From Croceivirga lutea (GTDB lineage: Bacteria; Bacteroidota; Bacteroidia; Flavobacteriales; Flavobacteriaceae): a stretch of 64,000 nucleotides of DNA. The notes under the pieces are model-generated. The model worked only from the letters and a program-made list of their open reading frames with translations, made no database searches and was not told the origin of the DNA. Each line of letters opens with the position of its first letter. Position 1 is the stretch's first letter. Shown piece by piece: positions 1-7,444 of the stretch. The translations under genes and the position numbers were made by a program. The stretch lies in NCBI RefSeq assembly GCF_014235875.1, contig NZ_JACJUK010000001.1, forward strand, positions 682,001 through 746,000. Direction: 5' to 3'.

Positions 1-50
1 CCACCCAAGTTATCAACAAAAACCCTGATTTCAGTAGGTTTTACTTGCAT
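1..50 (-). CDS. N-terminal fragment of a possible VOC/glyoxalase-fold protein
   Basis: A start codon at 50-48 on the minus strand opens a frame that runs off the window edge. The 16 visible residues read MQVKPTEIRVFVDNLG. The stretch 'IRVFVDNL' resembles the first beta strand of VOC (glyoxalase/bleomycin resistance) domains, which often begin with 'i+vFV.DL'. Nothing else can be seen, so the family is a guess from a very short match. It is divergent from the HU gene, with about 64 bp between the two starts. Confidence 0.3.
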   Translation of the reverse strand, partial: MQVKPTEIRVFVDNLG

Positions 51-114
51 CGTTATGTTTTACGTATAAATTTGTCCAGCACTAAAGATTTTTAACAATT
101 AATTAAATTCAATT

Positions 115-387
115 ATGAACAAAACAGAATTAATCGATGCTATGGCAGCAGATGCCGGTATCACTAAAGCAGCTGCTAAAAAAGCATTGGAATCTTTTTT
201 GGGTAATGTTGAAGGCACCCTAAAAAAAGGTGGCAGAGTTTCTTTGGTAGGTTTTGGATCATGGTCTGTTTCAAGAAGAAATGCAAGAGAAGGAAGAAAT
301 CCTCAAACTGGTCAAACTATCAAAATTGCTGCTAAAAATGTAGTAAAATTCAAAGCCGGAGCTGAATTGGCTGATGCTGTAAACTAA
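115..387 (+). CDS. hup: HU family DNA-binding protein
   Basis: Histone-like HU protein, 90 residues, the usual family length. It binds DNA as a dimer and compacts or bends it in the nucleoid. The N-terminal helices start with MNKTELIDAMA, and the diagnostic DNA-binding arm is clear: 'GFGSWSVSRRNAREGRNPQTGQ' (residues about 47-68), where the proline at the tip is the intercalating residue. The C-terminus 'VVKFKAGAELADAV' is also typical. It is monocistronic: a strong terminator follows 21 bp after the stop. It is a normal housekeeping gene with no stress box in front of it. Confidence 0.97.
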   Translation: MNKTELIDAMAADAGITKAAAKKALESFLGNVEGTLKKGGRVSLVGFGSWSVSRRNAREGRNPQTGQTIKIAAKNVVKFKAGAELADAVN

Positions 388-408
388 ACTTTTACAGAAC
401 AAAATTTT

Positions 409-443
409 AAAAGCGCCCTTTTTTAAGGGCGCTTTATTTTTTT
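409..443 (+). terminator. Rho-independent terminator of the HU gene
   Basis: The arms AAAGCGCCCTT and AAGGGCGCTTT form an 11 bp stem around a short T loop, followed by a run of Ts (434-443). It ends the HU transcript before yqgE. Confidence 0.9.
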
Positions 444-498
444 ATAGCCTTTTGTTTTTATCAGTTTAAATACTACATTAGATAAAAACAATCATTAA

Positions 499-1059
499 TT
501 GACACGTTTAGACCCACAGAAAGGTATTCTATTAATTGCTGAACCAACGCTTACAGGCGATGTTTCTTTTAATAGATCAGTAATTCTTCTTGCGGAGCAC
601 AATGATCAAGGTTCTGTGGGTTTTATTTTAAATAAACCTCTTGATTATAAAATAAACGATTTGGTTAATGATATATCTGTTCCATTTAAAGTTTTTAATG
701 GCGGCCCTGTAGAACAAGATAACCTCTACTTTATTCATAAAGTACCACACCTTATAAGCGATAGTATTGAAATATCTGATGGTATTTTTTGGGGAGGAGA
801 TTTCCAAAAAATAGTAAACCTTTTAAATGATAAAGTTATAGATGAAACTGATATACGTTTTTTTCTAGGTTATTCTGGATGGTCATCGTTACAATTAGAT
901 AAAGAATTAGATTCAAAATCTTGGGTGGTGGTACCAAACGCTTATCAGAGTGATATCATTCAAAAATCTTCTTCTGCATTTTGGAAAGAAAAGATGATGG
1001 AACTTGGAGGCGATTATCTTATATGGTCTAACGCACCAGAAAACCCTATTTTAAACTAG
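499..1059 (+). CDS. yqgE: YqgE/AlgH family protein
   Basis: 186-residue member of the UPF0301 (YqgE/AlgH) family; the molecular role is not established, although family members have been linked to transcriptional control of alginate in Pseudomonas. The signature blocks are present: 'KGILLIAEPTL', 'FNRSVILLAEHND', 'GSVGFILNKPL', 'FNGGPVEQDNLYFIH' and a late 'FLGYSGWSSLQLDKEL'. The start is a TTG at 499; the in-frame TAA at 496-498 rules out a longer protein, and the sequence after the TTG matches the usual start of the family. It converges on the aminotransferase-like gene with a 4 bp overlap. Confidence 0.9.
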   Translation: MTRLDPQKGILLIAEPTLTGDVSFNRSVILLAEHNDQGSVGFILNKPLDYKINDLVNDISVPFKVFNGGPVEQDNLYFIHKVPHLISDSIEISDGIFWGGDFQKIVNLLNDKVIDETDIRFFLGYSGWSSLQLDKELDSKSWVVVPNAYQSDIIQKSSSAFWKEKMMELGGDYLIWSNAPENPILN

Positions 1060-1883
1060 CTACCCAAACGTGCTAAAGTATTTAGCTTACCTATCCATTT
1101 TGTTCCGCATTCACTAGTAAACTGTTTTTTACGGTATTTAGATACGCTTTGTATTCCAATTTCTTGGTTTAGTATAAACATCTCGTCTGCTTTTTGTAAC
1201 TCAAAAGGAGAAATACTTGCTTCTTCAATTGAAAAGTCTTCCGATTTATTTATAACTTCAATAAGCTTTGTTCTGAGTATACTATTCTTACAGCCGTCAC
1301 TCAAAGGTGGTGTCTTTATACTATTATCTTTTACTAAAAATAATGTTCCTAATGTAGCGTCTATTACATGTTTAAGGTTATTAACCAATAAGCAAGCATG
1401 TAAACCATTTTCTTGGGCGTAAACACTCGCAACGGTTTCTAATGTTCTATCTAAGACATTTATAGTTGAAAACAGACCTGCATTTGCGTAAAAGTCTTTA
1501 AACAAATCAACTTCAAAGAATTGTTCTTGTGAACTATAAAATGGATTTTCTACCACCTTATTTTCAATAACATAACCAACTTCATTTGCTATGTTTTTTC
1601 TAAAAGTGGTTAACGTTATTAAATAGGTGTTGTTTTTTTCTGCCTTCGGAATAATTTTCTGAATTTCTTCTTCTAAAAACTCCATGGTAAAAGACATAGG
1701 AATTTTCATGCGCATAATACGCATAGCTGACATTAATTTAAAATAATGGTCTTCCCAAAAAAAGAGTTTACCACCGCTGTAACGAACAACTTCTTTTACA
1801 CCATCAGCATGAGAAAAAATACGATTATTCGTAGATAAAAATGAACCTGTTGTGTCTATTAATTTGCCGTCAAAATTGACCAT
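1056..1883 (-). CDS. Class IV aminotransferase-like protein, catalytic lysine absent
   Basis: 275 residues with the overall fold signature of class IV PLP enzymes (IlvE / PabC): an N-terminal 'FFWEDHYFKLM', a central 'AQENGLHACLLVNN', and 'TPPLSDGCKNSILR' and 'ISPFELQKADEMFILN' towards the end. Aligning on 'A...G....LLVN' with E. coli IlvE (Lys160) and PabC (Lys140) places Asn142 (in 'FSTINVLDR') at the Schiff-base lysine. The usual 'YGDglFEt' motif is also altered, to 'SHADGVKEV' (residues 24-32). The frame is intact over its full length, so it looks like a retained non-catalytic paralogue rather than a decaying gene. Function unknown. Converges on yqgE. Confidence 0.75.
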   Translation of the reverse strand: MVNFDGKLIDTTGSFLSTNNRIFSHADGVKEVVRYSGGKLFFWEDHYFKLMSAMRIMRMKIPMSFTMEFLEEEIQKIIPKAEKNNTYLITLTTFRKNIANEVGYVIENKVVENPFYSSQEQFFEVDLFKDFYANAGLFSTINVLDRTLETVASVYAQENGLHACLLVNNLKHVIDATLGTLFLVKDNSIKTPPLSDGCKNSILRTKLIEVINKSEDFSIEEASISPFELQKADEMFILNQEIGIQSVSKYRKKQFTSECGTKWIGKLNTLARLGS

Positions 1884-1917
1884 AAAAAACCCCGAATATA
1901 AATTCGGGGCAAAGATA
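1884..1917 (-). promoter_or_regulatory. Overlapping promoter and terminator-like hairpin before the aminotransferase-like gene
   Basis: On the minus strand the -7 element TATCTTTG (1917-1910) is followed at once by the hairpin CCCCGAAT/ATTCGGGG (1909-1890) and six Ts (1889-1884) that touch the ATG at 1883. The hairpin looks like an intrinsic terminator for the START-like gene upstream, while the -7 element would start transcription within it and give a leader of only about 20 nt. Confidence 0.6.
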
Positions 1918-1936
1918 CGTTAAAGCAGTTGTTTAC

Positions 1937-2320
1937 TTAGGTTGAACCTAAAACTTGTTTTAAATCGGTTATTTGATTCTCCCAAAGCATTTTAGCTTCA
2001 TCTATTTCGTCTTCTTCTGCAAAATCAGTAATAAACAAAGAAACATCTTTGGTAATTTCATCTACAATTATTCTCATTTCAAAATAATTACCTGGTTCAC
2101 TTCCTTCCCAAGCAAAGCGAACAAATTCGTCTGATTTGCGTTTTAAAAGTTTGGCGTTTTCTTCGGTGCCATCCCAAATAAATATAAATTTTTCTCCTCT
2201 TGAGTTAACATTATCAGCAAACCACTCAGACAAACCTGAAGGGTTGGAAATATATTGATACAACAATTGAGGTGAAGATTGAATAACAAACTCTATTTCA
2301 AACTTAATCCTATCCCCCAT
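1937..2320 (-). CDS. START-like domain protein (SRPBCC fold)
   Basis: 127 residues matching the flavobacterial 'START-like domain' proteins, a branch of the SRPBCC/AHSA1 helix-grip fold that holds a hydrophobic ligand or client. Visible hallmarks are 'FEIEFVIQSSPQLLYQYISNPSGLSEWFAD' spread over the first 40 residues (the 'sp..ly.yisnp..L.eWFad' pattern of AHSA1), a central 'FAWEGSEPGNYFEMRI', and an acidic segment 'FAEEDEIDEAK' before the last helix. No ligand is known. It lies upstream of the aminotransferase-like gene, separated by a promoter/terminator hairpin. Confidence 0.85.
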   Translation of the reverse strand: MGDRIKFEIEFVIQSSPQLLYQYISNPSGLSEWFADNVNSRGEKFIFIWDGTEENAKLLKRKSDEFVRFAWEGSEPGNYFEMRIIVDEITKDVSLFITDFAEEDEIDEAKMLWENQITDLKQVLGST

Positions 2321-2396
2321 CTAATTAAATATTGTGTTTTTCATTAATAAGCCGTCAATATAAAAAAATTAATCGCATTACATAAATTAAAATGAA

Positions 2397-2429
2397 TTTT
2401 GAAGTGCAGAAAATTTACTCGTATATTTG
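2397..2429 (+). promoter_or_regulatory. Bacteroidetes-type promoter of the tRNA gene
   Basis: A TTTTG (-33 element, 2397-2401) is followed after 20 bp by TATATTTG (-7 element TAnnTTTG, 2422-2429). The predicted start lies a few bases before the tRNA. This is a useful local reference for what an unregulated housekeeping promoter looks like here. Confidence 0.8.
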
Positions 2430-2448
2430 CAGCCGCTAAAAAAACCAC

Positions 2449-2522
2449 GGCGAGGTAGCTCAGGTGGTTAGAGCGCAGGATTCATAACCCTGAGGTCGGG
2501 GGTTCAAGTCCCCCTCTCGCTA
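2449..2522 (+). tRNA. tRNA with CAT anticodon (elongator Met type)
   Basis: A 74-base cloverleaf can be folded by eye: acceptor GGCGAGG/TCTCGCT, D stem GCTC/GAGC, anticodon stem CAGGA/CCCTG with a TTCATAA loop, T stem GGGGG/CCCCC with TTCAAGT, discriminator A. CCA is not encoded. Pair 31-39 is an A-C mismatch. The anticodon stem lacks the three G-C pairs of initiator tRNA, so elongator Met or a lysidine-modified Ile(CAT) are the two options. Confidence 0.93.
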
Positions 2523-2535
2523 CTTTATATTTTAA

Positions 2536-2566
2536 AAACCCAAGGTATTTACCTTGGGTTTTTTTG
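2536..2566 (+). terminator. Terminator after the tRNA
   Basis: AACCCAAGGTA and a matching ACCTTGGGTT form a stem with a TTT loop, followed by seven or more Ts. It ends the tRNA transcript and insulates the mla promoter. Confidence 0.9.
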
Positions 2567-2598
2567 ATTTTATGTTTTGCTTCAGCTAAAACTATGTA

Positions 2599-2641
2599 TG
2601 ACCAAAATCATTTTCAGCATTGTACACCTTAACTATATTTA
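2599..2641 (+). promoter_or_regulatory. Stress-regulon promoter of mlaEFD
   Basis: The palindromic box TGACCAAAATCA (2599-2610) is followed at the fixed 23 bp distance by the -7 element TATATTTA (2634-2641). The box centre sits near -41.5 from the expected start site. The mlaE ATG is 55 nt after the box. Confidence 0.65.
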
Positions 2642-2665
2642 AGGGAAAAACCAAGAATTTAGTAA

Positions 2666-3448
2666 ATGGCTGTTGCAACAGAGGCGTTACACAGAACAAA
2701 ACAATTCTTTATAGAGATTGGAGAGCTTTCTACATTTGCCAGTCGTTTCTTCAAAGAAGTAATTAAAGCGCCCTTTGAATTTAAAGAACTACTAAGACAA
2801 TGCTATCAATTAGGGGTACGCTCACTATTTTTGGTTGGTCTGACTGGCTTTATCATAGGCCTAGTTTTGACCTTGCAATCTAGACCAACCCTAATTGAGT
2901 TTGGTGCTGTTTCTTGGATGCCTAATATGGTTGGAATATCCATAGTAAGAGAAATTGGTCCTGTAATTACTGCCCTAATATGTGCAGGTAGAATAGCTTC
3001 TGGTATTGGAGCAGAACTGGGTTCAATGCGTGTTACAGAACAAATTGATGCCATGGAAGTTTCAGGCACCAACCCTTTTAAATACTTAGTGGTAACCAGA
3101 ATTTTAGCTACAACCCTAATGTTGCCATTACTGGTTGTTTTTGGTGATTTAATTGCGCTATACGGTTCGGCCTTAGTTGAAAACCTTAAAGGAAATGTGT
3201 CTTTTCAACTTTATTTTAACACGGTTTTCGGCGCACTATCATTTGGTGATTTAATACCCGCGACGGTGAAATCGTTCTTTTTTGGTTTTGTCATTGGACT
3301 GGTAGGTTGTTACAAGGGTTACAACAGTAAAAAAGGTACAGCAGGCGTGGGATTAGCTGCTAATACAGCTGTTGTGATGGCTTCTTTACTGTTATTTATG
3401 GTAGATTTTATTGCGGTTTTTATTTCTGATATTTTTTATGAGCTATGA
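2666..3448 (+). CDS. mlaE: MlaE-type ABC transporter permease
   Basis: 260-residue permease (MlaE/TRC40-independent DUF140 family) of the Mla phospholipid transport complex in the inner membrane. An amphipathic N-terminal helix precedes about five membrane segments. Family landmarks visible are 'REIGPVITALICAGRIASGIGAELG' (broken here: REIGPVITAL, AGRIASGIGAELG) and 'MRVTEQIDAMEVSG', the coupling region that touches the ATPase. The end 'FIAVFISDIFYEL' is membranous. It overlaps mlaF by 4 bp (ATGA), so the two are translationally coupled. It is the first gene of mlaE-mlaF-mlaD; no mlaA, B or C is nearby. The stress box upstream suggests that outer-membrane lipid maintenance is raised with the USP regulon. 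Confidence 0.93.
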   Translation: MAVATEALHRTKQFFIEIGELSTFASRFFKEVIKAPFEFKELLRQCYQLGVRSLFLVGLTGFIIGLVLTLQSRPTLIEFGAVSWMPNMVGISIVREIGPVITALICAGRIASGIGAELGSMRVTEQIDAMEVSGTNPFKYLVVTRILATTLMLPLLVVFGDLIALYGSALVENLKGNVSFQLYFNTVFGALSFGDLIPATVKSFFFGFVIGLVGCYKGYNSKKGTAGVGLAANTAVVMASLLLFMVDFIAVFISDIFYEL

Positions 3449-4227
3449 AAGTACCCAATAACACTAATGCAAATGGAAAAAAACAAACCAATAACAAGGT
3501 AATTATAAAAATTAAAGGGCTTCGAAAAAGTTTTGGTGAAAACCACGTTCTTAAGGGGTTTGACATGACCCTTTATGAGGGTGAGAATTTGGTTATTATG
3601 GGCAAATCAGGTTCAGGAAAATCGGTTATGATTAAGTGTTTAGTGGGGCTAATTGCTCCAGATAGCGGATATGTTGAGGTACTTGGAAAAGATATTTCAA
3701 CTTTGAATCAAAAGTCTCTAGATGCGTTGCGCGCAAATATTGGATTTCTATTTCAAGGTAGCGCCCTTTACGATTCAATGACTGTTCGTGAGAACTTAGA
3801 GTTTCCAATGCGTAGACATCAACAAAAATTGGGTAAAGTAACCAATACCGAACCTTTAGTACTAGAAGCCTTAGAAAATGTGGGCTTAGCTCATACCCTA
3901 GATTTAATGCCTGCTGAACTTTCTGGGGGTATGAAAAGAAGGGTTGCTTTAGCCCGAACATTAATTTTGAAGCCTAAAGTTATTTTATATGATGAACCAA
4001 CAAGTGGCCTAGACCCTATTACCTCTAAAGAAATCATTGAACTAATGCGTACCATACAGAAAAAATATGGTACATCATCATTGATTATAACTCATGATGT
4101 AGATTGCGCACGGGTCATATCTGAACGCATGATTCTTTTGGTCGATGGTATTAATTACGCAGAAGGTACTTACGCCGAGCTATCAGCATCGAAAGATTTA
4201 AAAGTAGAAGCATTTTTTAAAAAGTAA
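3445..4227 (+). CDS. mlaF: MlaF-type ABC transporter ATPase
   Basis: 260-residue ATP-binding subunit that powers MlaE. It has Walker A 'GKSGSGKS' (about residue 52), a Q-loop in 'FLFQGSALYDSMTV', the signature 'LSGGMKRRVALAR', Walker B 'VILYDEPTSGLD' and the switch histidine in 'IITHDVD'. The 'SGGM' form of the signature is characteristic of MlaF rather than of LolD or CcmA. The N-terminus has a 20-residue polar extension rich in Asn and Lys before the ABC domain. The gene is tightly packed between mlaE (4 bp overlap) and mlaD (4 bp gap). Confidence 0.94.
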   Translation: MKVPNNTNANGKKQTNNKVIIKIKGLRKSFGENHVLKGFDMTLYEGENLVIMGKSGSGKSVMIKCLVGLIAPDSGYVEVLGKDISTLNQKSLDALRANIGFLFQGSALYDSMTVRENLEFPMRRHQQKLGKVTNTEPLVLEALENVGLAHTLDLMPAELSGGMKRRVALARTLILKPKVILYDEPTSGLDPITSKEIIELMRTIQKKYGTSSLIITHDVDCARVISERMILLVDGINYAEGTYAELSASKDLKVEAFFKK

Positions 4228-4231
4228 TATC

Positions 4232-5209
4232 ATGGCAAAAACGGCCCAACAAAATTTAAAATTAGGCATTTTCGTAATTCTTGGAACCTTGTTATTGCTA
4301 ATTGCGGCCTATCTCATTGGCAATCGTCAGAACATGTTTACTAAAAACTTCACAATAACAGCAATATTTAAAAACGCCAATGGACTTCAAAATGGAAACA
4401 ACGTAAGATTTTCAGGAATTAATGTAGGTACCGTTAATAAAATAGAAATGATTAATGATACTACTATACAAGTTTTTATGGCTATACAAGAAAAAATGCA
4501 AAGCCATATTAAAAATAATGCCGTGGCAACTATTGGCTCTGATGGTCTTGTAGGTAGTATGCTTGTAAATATTGTACCAGGACAAGGGGAGGCACCACTT
4601 ATTAAAGCGGGTGATGAATTACAATCTTTCAGCAAAATTGCAACACAAGACATGCTTAATACTTTAAATGTAACTAACGAGAATGCCGCTCTTTTAACAG
4701 CCGATTTATTGCAAGTAACACAATCGTTAACAAAAAGTGATGGTACATTAGGTAGCTTACTAAATAATACTACAATGGCAAAAAACTTGCAACAAACTAT
4801 GGCAAATCTAAACCAAGTTAGTTCAAAAGCAAATACCTCTATGTATCAGATAAATAACATTCTTGGTCAGATTAATTTACAAGAAAGCGCGGCTGGGGTA
4901 TTGCTTAACGATACGTTATCTGCGAGAAAAATAAAGACTGTCATCTATAATCTAGAAGCTTCTAGTATTGAAATTAATAACATGTCTAAAGAATTGGGTA
5001 GTATTATCAGTGATTTAAATGATGAAAAAGGAATGTTGTACTATGTTGCTAAAGATACCGTATTGGTCAAACAACTAAAAAACACTATGAAACATATTGA
5101 TCAAGGAACAGAGCGTTTTAATGAAAATATGGAAGCATTAAAACATAATTTTCTAACCCGTGGCTATTTTAAAAAACAGGAAAAATTAAATAAAAAGAAA
5201 GATAATTAA
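4232..5209 (+). CDS. mlaD: MlaD/MCE-domain lipid-binding protein
   Basis: 325 residues: one N-terminal membrane anchor (about 10-30, 'LGIFVILGTLLLLIAAYLIG'), then a single MCE domain (about 40-115, with 'GLQNGNNVRFSGINVGTV' and 'IGSDGLVGSMLVNIVPG'), then a long helical tail predicted to be coiled-coil with repeated Asn/Leu/Thr stretches. MCE proteins form hexameric rings that pass phospholipids between membranes. The tail is longer than that of E. coli MlaD (about 183 residues) and resembles the single-MCE proteins of Bacteroidetes. It is the last gene of the operon; the stop TAA overlaps a short ATG frame that I do not consider a gene. Confidence 0.9.
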   Translation: MAKTAQQNLKLGIFVILGTLLLLIAAYLIGNRQNMFTKNFTITAIFKNANGLQNGNNVRFSGINVGTVNKIEMINDTTIQVFMAIQEKMQSHIKNNAVATIGSDGLVGSMLVNIVPGQGEAPLIKAGDELQSFSKIATQDMLNTLNVTNENAALLTADLLQVTQSLTKSDGTLGSLLNNTTMAKNLQQTMANLNQVSSKANTSMYQINNILGQINLQESAAGVLLNDTLSARKIKTVIYNLEASSIEINNMSKELGSIISDLNDEKGMLYYVAKDTVLVKQLKNTMKHIDQGTERFNENMEALKHNFLTRGYFKKQEKLNKKKDN

Positions 5210-5574
5210 TGAACTGCTATCTACAGATTTCAAAAAACATTTTACCACGTTTAAAAAGCATGGGAATAACTAAGGGTATGAGCAGACTAAGTAATAAGGT
5301 CTTTCTTTTTTTAATAACCCCGAAGGAGTTTATTTTCTAACCCAATTCTTATGGCTTAGCACGCTACTTTTTCTACTTCAATTCAATTCTCACTACCATA
5401 ATTATTTTACTCACCAATGCTTTTACTACAAGGTTTTCTTCAATACATAGATATTTACCTAATAGTATTGCCTAGAAAACTTAATTGATTAAACATTTCT
5501 TGTAGTAATGTCTCTTACCTCCTACCCTAGTAAGTTGAGTAATTGACATTTTCTCTAAAAAACTGTCTCAATAT
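5210..5574. other. Intergenic region without a recognised gene
   Basis: 365 bp between mlaD and the minus-strand USP. Only a 43-codon open frame (5209-5340) overlapping the mlaD stop is present, with no family resemblance and no clear ribosome-binding site. I saw no stress box and no strong hairpin. Confidence 0.5.
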
Positions 5575-6396
5575 TTAGGATTGGTTTGCAATGGCTAGCA
5601 AAGGTATTCTGGCATGCATTACTAGCTCTCTTCCCACACTTTTATTAAATATTTTATCGAAAATTGTATGCTTTCTTGTGAACAGCACAAGAATATCAGC
5701 GTTAATATCGGCACAATAATCTTCTATTTCTTCAACAACGTCTTCATTTTGAAGCACGGTTATAGTGAAGTTATTATCCTTAAAAGTTTTTGTTAGTTCT
5801 GATTTGATGCCCTCAACATCTAAACCTTTAGTACTCGAATTAAACACATGCAATAGGTGCAATTTGGTCTTAAAAGCAACCAAAAAATTCCTAATTTTTT
5901 CTAGCTGTTCAAAGTGGTCTATAGTTTCAGTTGCCAGTACCGTATTTGTAATACCTCTAAACCTAGCTAATTCTGGAATAACAATTACAGGAATGGTACT
6001 ATTCTCCATTACGGCAGCAGCATTACTGCCGAACAATGTCTTTTTTAGACCTGTAGCACCTTTAGTACCCATCACAATTAAATCAACACTGTTCTTAACT
6101 CCAAAGTTTTCAATTACCTTTTCGAAAGAATCTCCTGCTACTGTGGCATCCGTTATCTTTACCTCATCACCAACATAATCACTAAGTTCTTTCAAGAGTC
6201 TTTCCATCTTAACCTTACTACTTTTTTTGACAGCGTCATGCAACCTGTGTCTAGCCATAGAAACCATTCCTGGAGTATCAGATACAATCACCTGTAAGAG
6301 TATTATGTTGGCATTTATTGCTTTGGCCATATCTATGGCATAATCTACGGCTACTCTAGAAAGCTTTGAGAAATCTGTGGGAACCATTATTTTCAT
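5575..6396 (-). CDS. Universal stress protein, two tandem Usp domains
   Basis: 273 residues, two Usp domains. The first domain begins 'MKIMVPTDFSKLSRVAVDYA' and carries the ATP-binding motif G-2x-G-9x-G-S as 'GTKGATGLKKTLFGSN' (about 130-145). The second domain ('LLHVFNSSTKG' onward) ends 'TRKHTIFDKIFNKSVGREL' and lacks the glycines, so only one nucleotide site is expected. It is the only USP of the block on the minus strand and stands apart from the main array by 13 kb. A stress box and -7 element lie about 190-230 bp upstream, giving a long leader with a perfect inverted repeat. Confidence 0.93.
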   Translation of the reverse strand: MKIMVPTDFSKLSRVAVDYAIDMAKAINANIILLQVIVSDTPGMVSMARHRLHDAVKKSSKVKMERLLKELSDYVGDEVKITDATVAGDSFEKVIENFGVKNSVDLIVMGTKGATGLKKTLFGSNAAAVMENSTIPVIVIPELARFRGITNTVLATETIDHFEQLEKIRNFLVAFKTKLHLLHVFNSSTKGLDVEGIKSELTKTFKDNNFTITVLQNEDVVEEIEDYCADINADILVLFTRKHTIFDKIFNKSVGRELVMHARIPLLAIANQS

Positions 6397-6451
6397 TATG
6401 CAAATTTTTAGAATTGTTTAATACATCAATCTATAAAGTAGAGCACTTGTA

Positions 6452-6471
6452 CCTTTACAATTTTGTAAAGG
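6452..6471. repeat. Inverted repeat in the leader of the minus-strand USP
   Basis: CCTTTACAA-TT-TTGTAAAGG is a perfect 9 bp inverted repeat with a 2 bp spacer, 56-75 bp before the USP start. A third half-copy, CCTTTACAAT, lies at 6609-6618, touching the stress box. It could be the binding site of a second regulator or an RNA hairpin in the leader. Confidence 0.5.
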
Positions 6472-6586
6472 CTAAAAATGTGTACACTGGTCTTATCCCT
6501 TTTTTACCGATTAATTAAATGAAATTCATCTGGTTACTTCTTCATTAAAATAAGGATATCATCTATGGTGCTCTAGAATACAATAT

Positions 6587-6629
6587 GGAAACTACATAAC
6601 AACATTTACCTTTACAATGACATCCGTCA
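6587..6629 (-). promoter_or_regulatory. Stress-regulon promoter of the minus-strand USP
   Basis: Read on the minus strand: box TGACGGATGTCA (6629-6618), 23 bp, then TAGTTTCC (6594-6587) as a weak -7 element. The start site would lie near 6582, leaving a leader of about 185 nt before the ATG at 6396. Confidence 0.5.
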
Positions 6630-6757
6630 TTAGTGTACCGAAGTAAATAATTTATAAATACTTAAAAGAAGAAGTAGAGCGTAGTATGTTGTTTAAAAAT
6701 TTACCACAATTTTTAGCATTCAATTTAAAATAGAAATGGGCTCGTTTGGGTAATCAA

Positions 6758-7444
6758 TCATTGTTTTACAATTCGGCCGTCCTCCATTTGTATAATACGG
6801 TCTGTTCTTTTGGCAAAATCCTCGTCATGGGTAACCACCAATAGCGAAAGACCAACTTCTTCTTTTAATTGTTTGAAAATACTAAATACGTTTTCTGAAT
6901 TATGGCTATCTAAGTTTCCGGTAGGTTCATCTCCCATTAAAATTGTTGGGTTATTAATTAACGCTCTAGCAATGGCAACCCGCTGTTTTTCACCACCAGA
7001 AATGCGGGAGGCCCGCTGCTTTGCCAAATGTCCTATATGTAACATTTCTAATTTTTCAAGAGCATCTTTTTTTATTTGGATATATGATTTTTCAGCTAGT
7101 TTTTTAGCGGGTAACATTACATTTTCCAAAACACTAAACTCAGACAGCAAATAATGAAACTGAAATACGAAGCCTATATGCTTATTTCGTATTCTGGATA
7201 ATTCTTTTTGAGACTTACCGGTAACCAACTCGTTATTTAAATATAACGCACCGGTATAGTCCCTATCCATAGTTGATAGTATATAAAGTAAAGTTGATTT
7301 TCCTGAACCTGATTTGCCCATTATGGAGGCAAATTCTCCTTTTTTTATGCTAATTGATATGTCTTTTAACACATGGAAATCTACAGGCTTTCTAAAGTAT
7401 TTATTGATATTTTTAGTTTCTAAAACAAAATTGTCCCCTTCCAT
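6758..7444 (-). CDS. ABC transporter ATPase, MacB/LolD type
   Basis: 228 residues. Walker A 'GKSGSGKST', Q-loop 'FVFQFHYLLSEFSVLENVMLP', signature 'ISGGEKQRVAIARAL', Walker B 'ILMGDEPTGNLD', switch 'VVTHDEDFA'. The 'F.FQ...LL...s.leNV.lP' and 'GDEPTGNLD' forms place it in the LolD/MacB/FtsE group that drives FtsX-type permeases. It is the last gene of a three-gene operon: its start overlaps the permease stop by one base. It likely exports a lipoprotein, peptide or hydrophobic compound across the envelope; the substrate cannot be told from sequence. Confidence 0.92.
   Translation of the reverse strand: MEGDNFVLETKNINKYFRKPVDFHVLKDISISIKKGEFASIMGKSGSGKSTLLYILSTMDRDYTGALYLNNELVTGKSQKELSRIRNKHIGFVFQFHYLLSEFSVLENVMLPAKKLAEKSYIQIKKDALEKLEMLHIGHLAKQRASRISGGEKQRVAIARALINNPTILMGDEPTGNLDSHNSENVFSIFKQLKEEVGLSLLVVTHDEDFAKRTDRIIQMEDGRIVKQ

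Noticed and set aside
5209-5340. 43-codon frame overlapping the mlaD stop codon
   Set aside because: No family resemblance, no ribosome-binding site of its own, and the composition is like that of the surrounding non-coding DNA.
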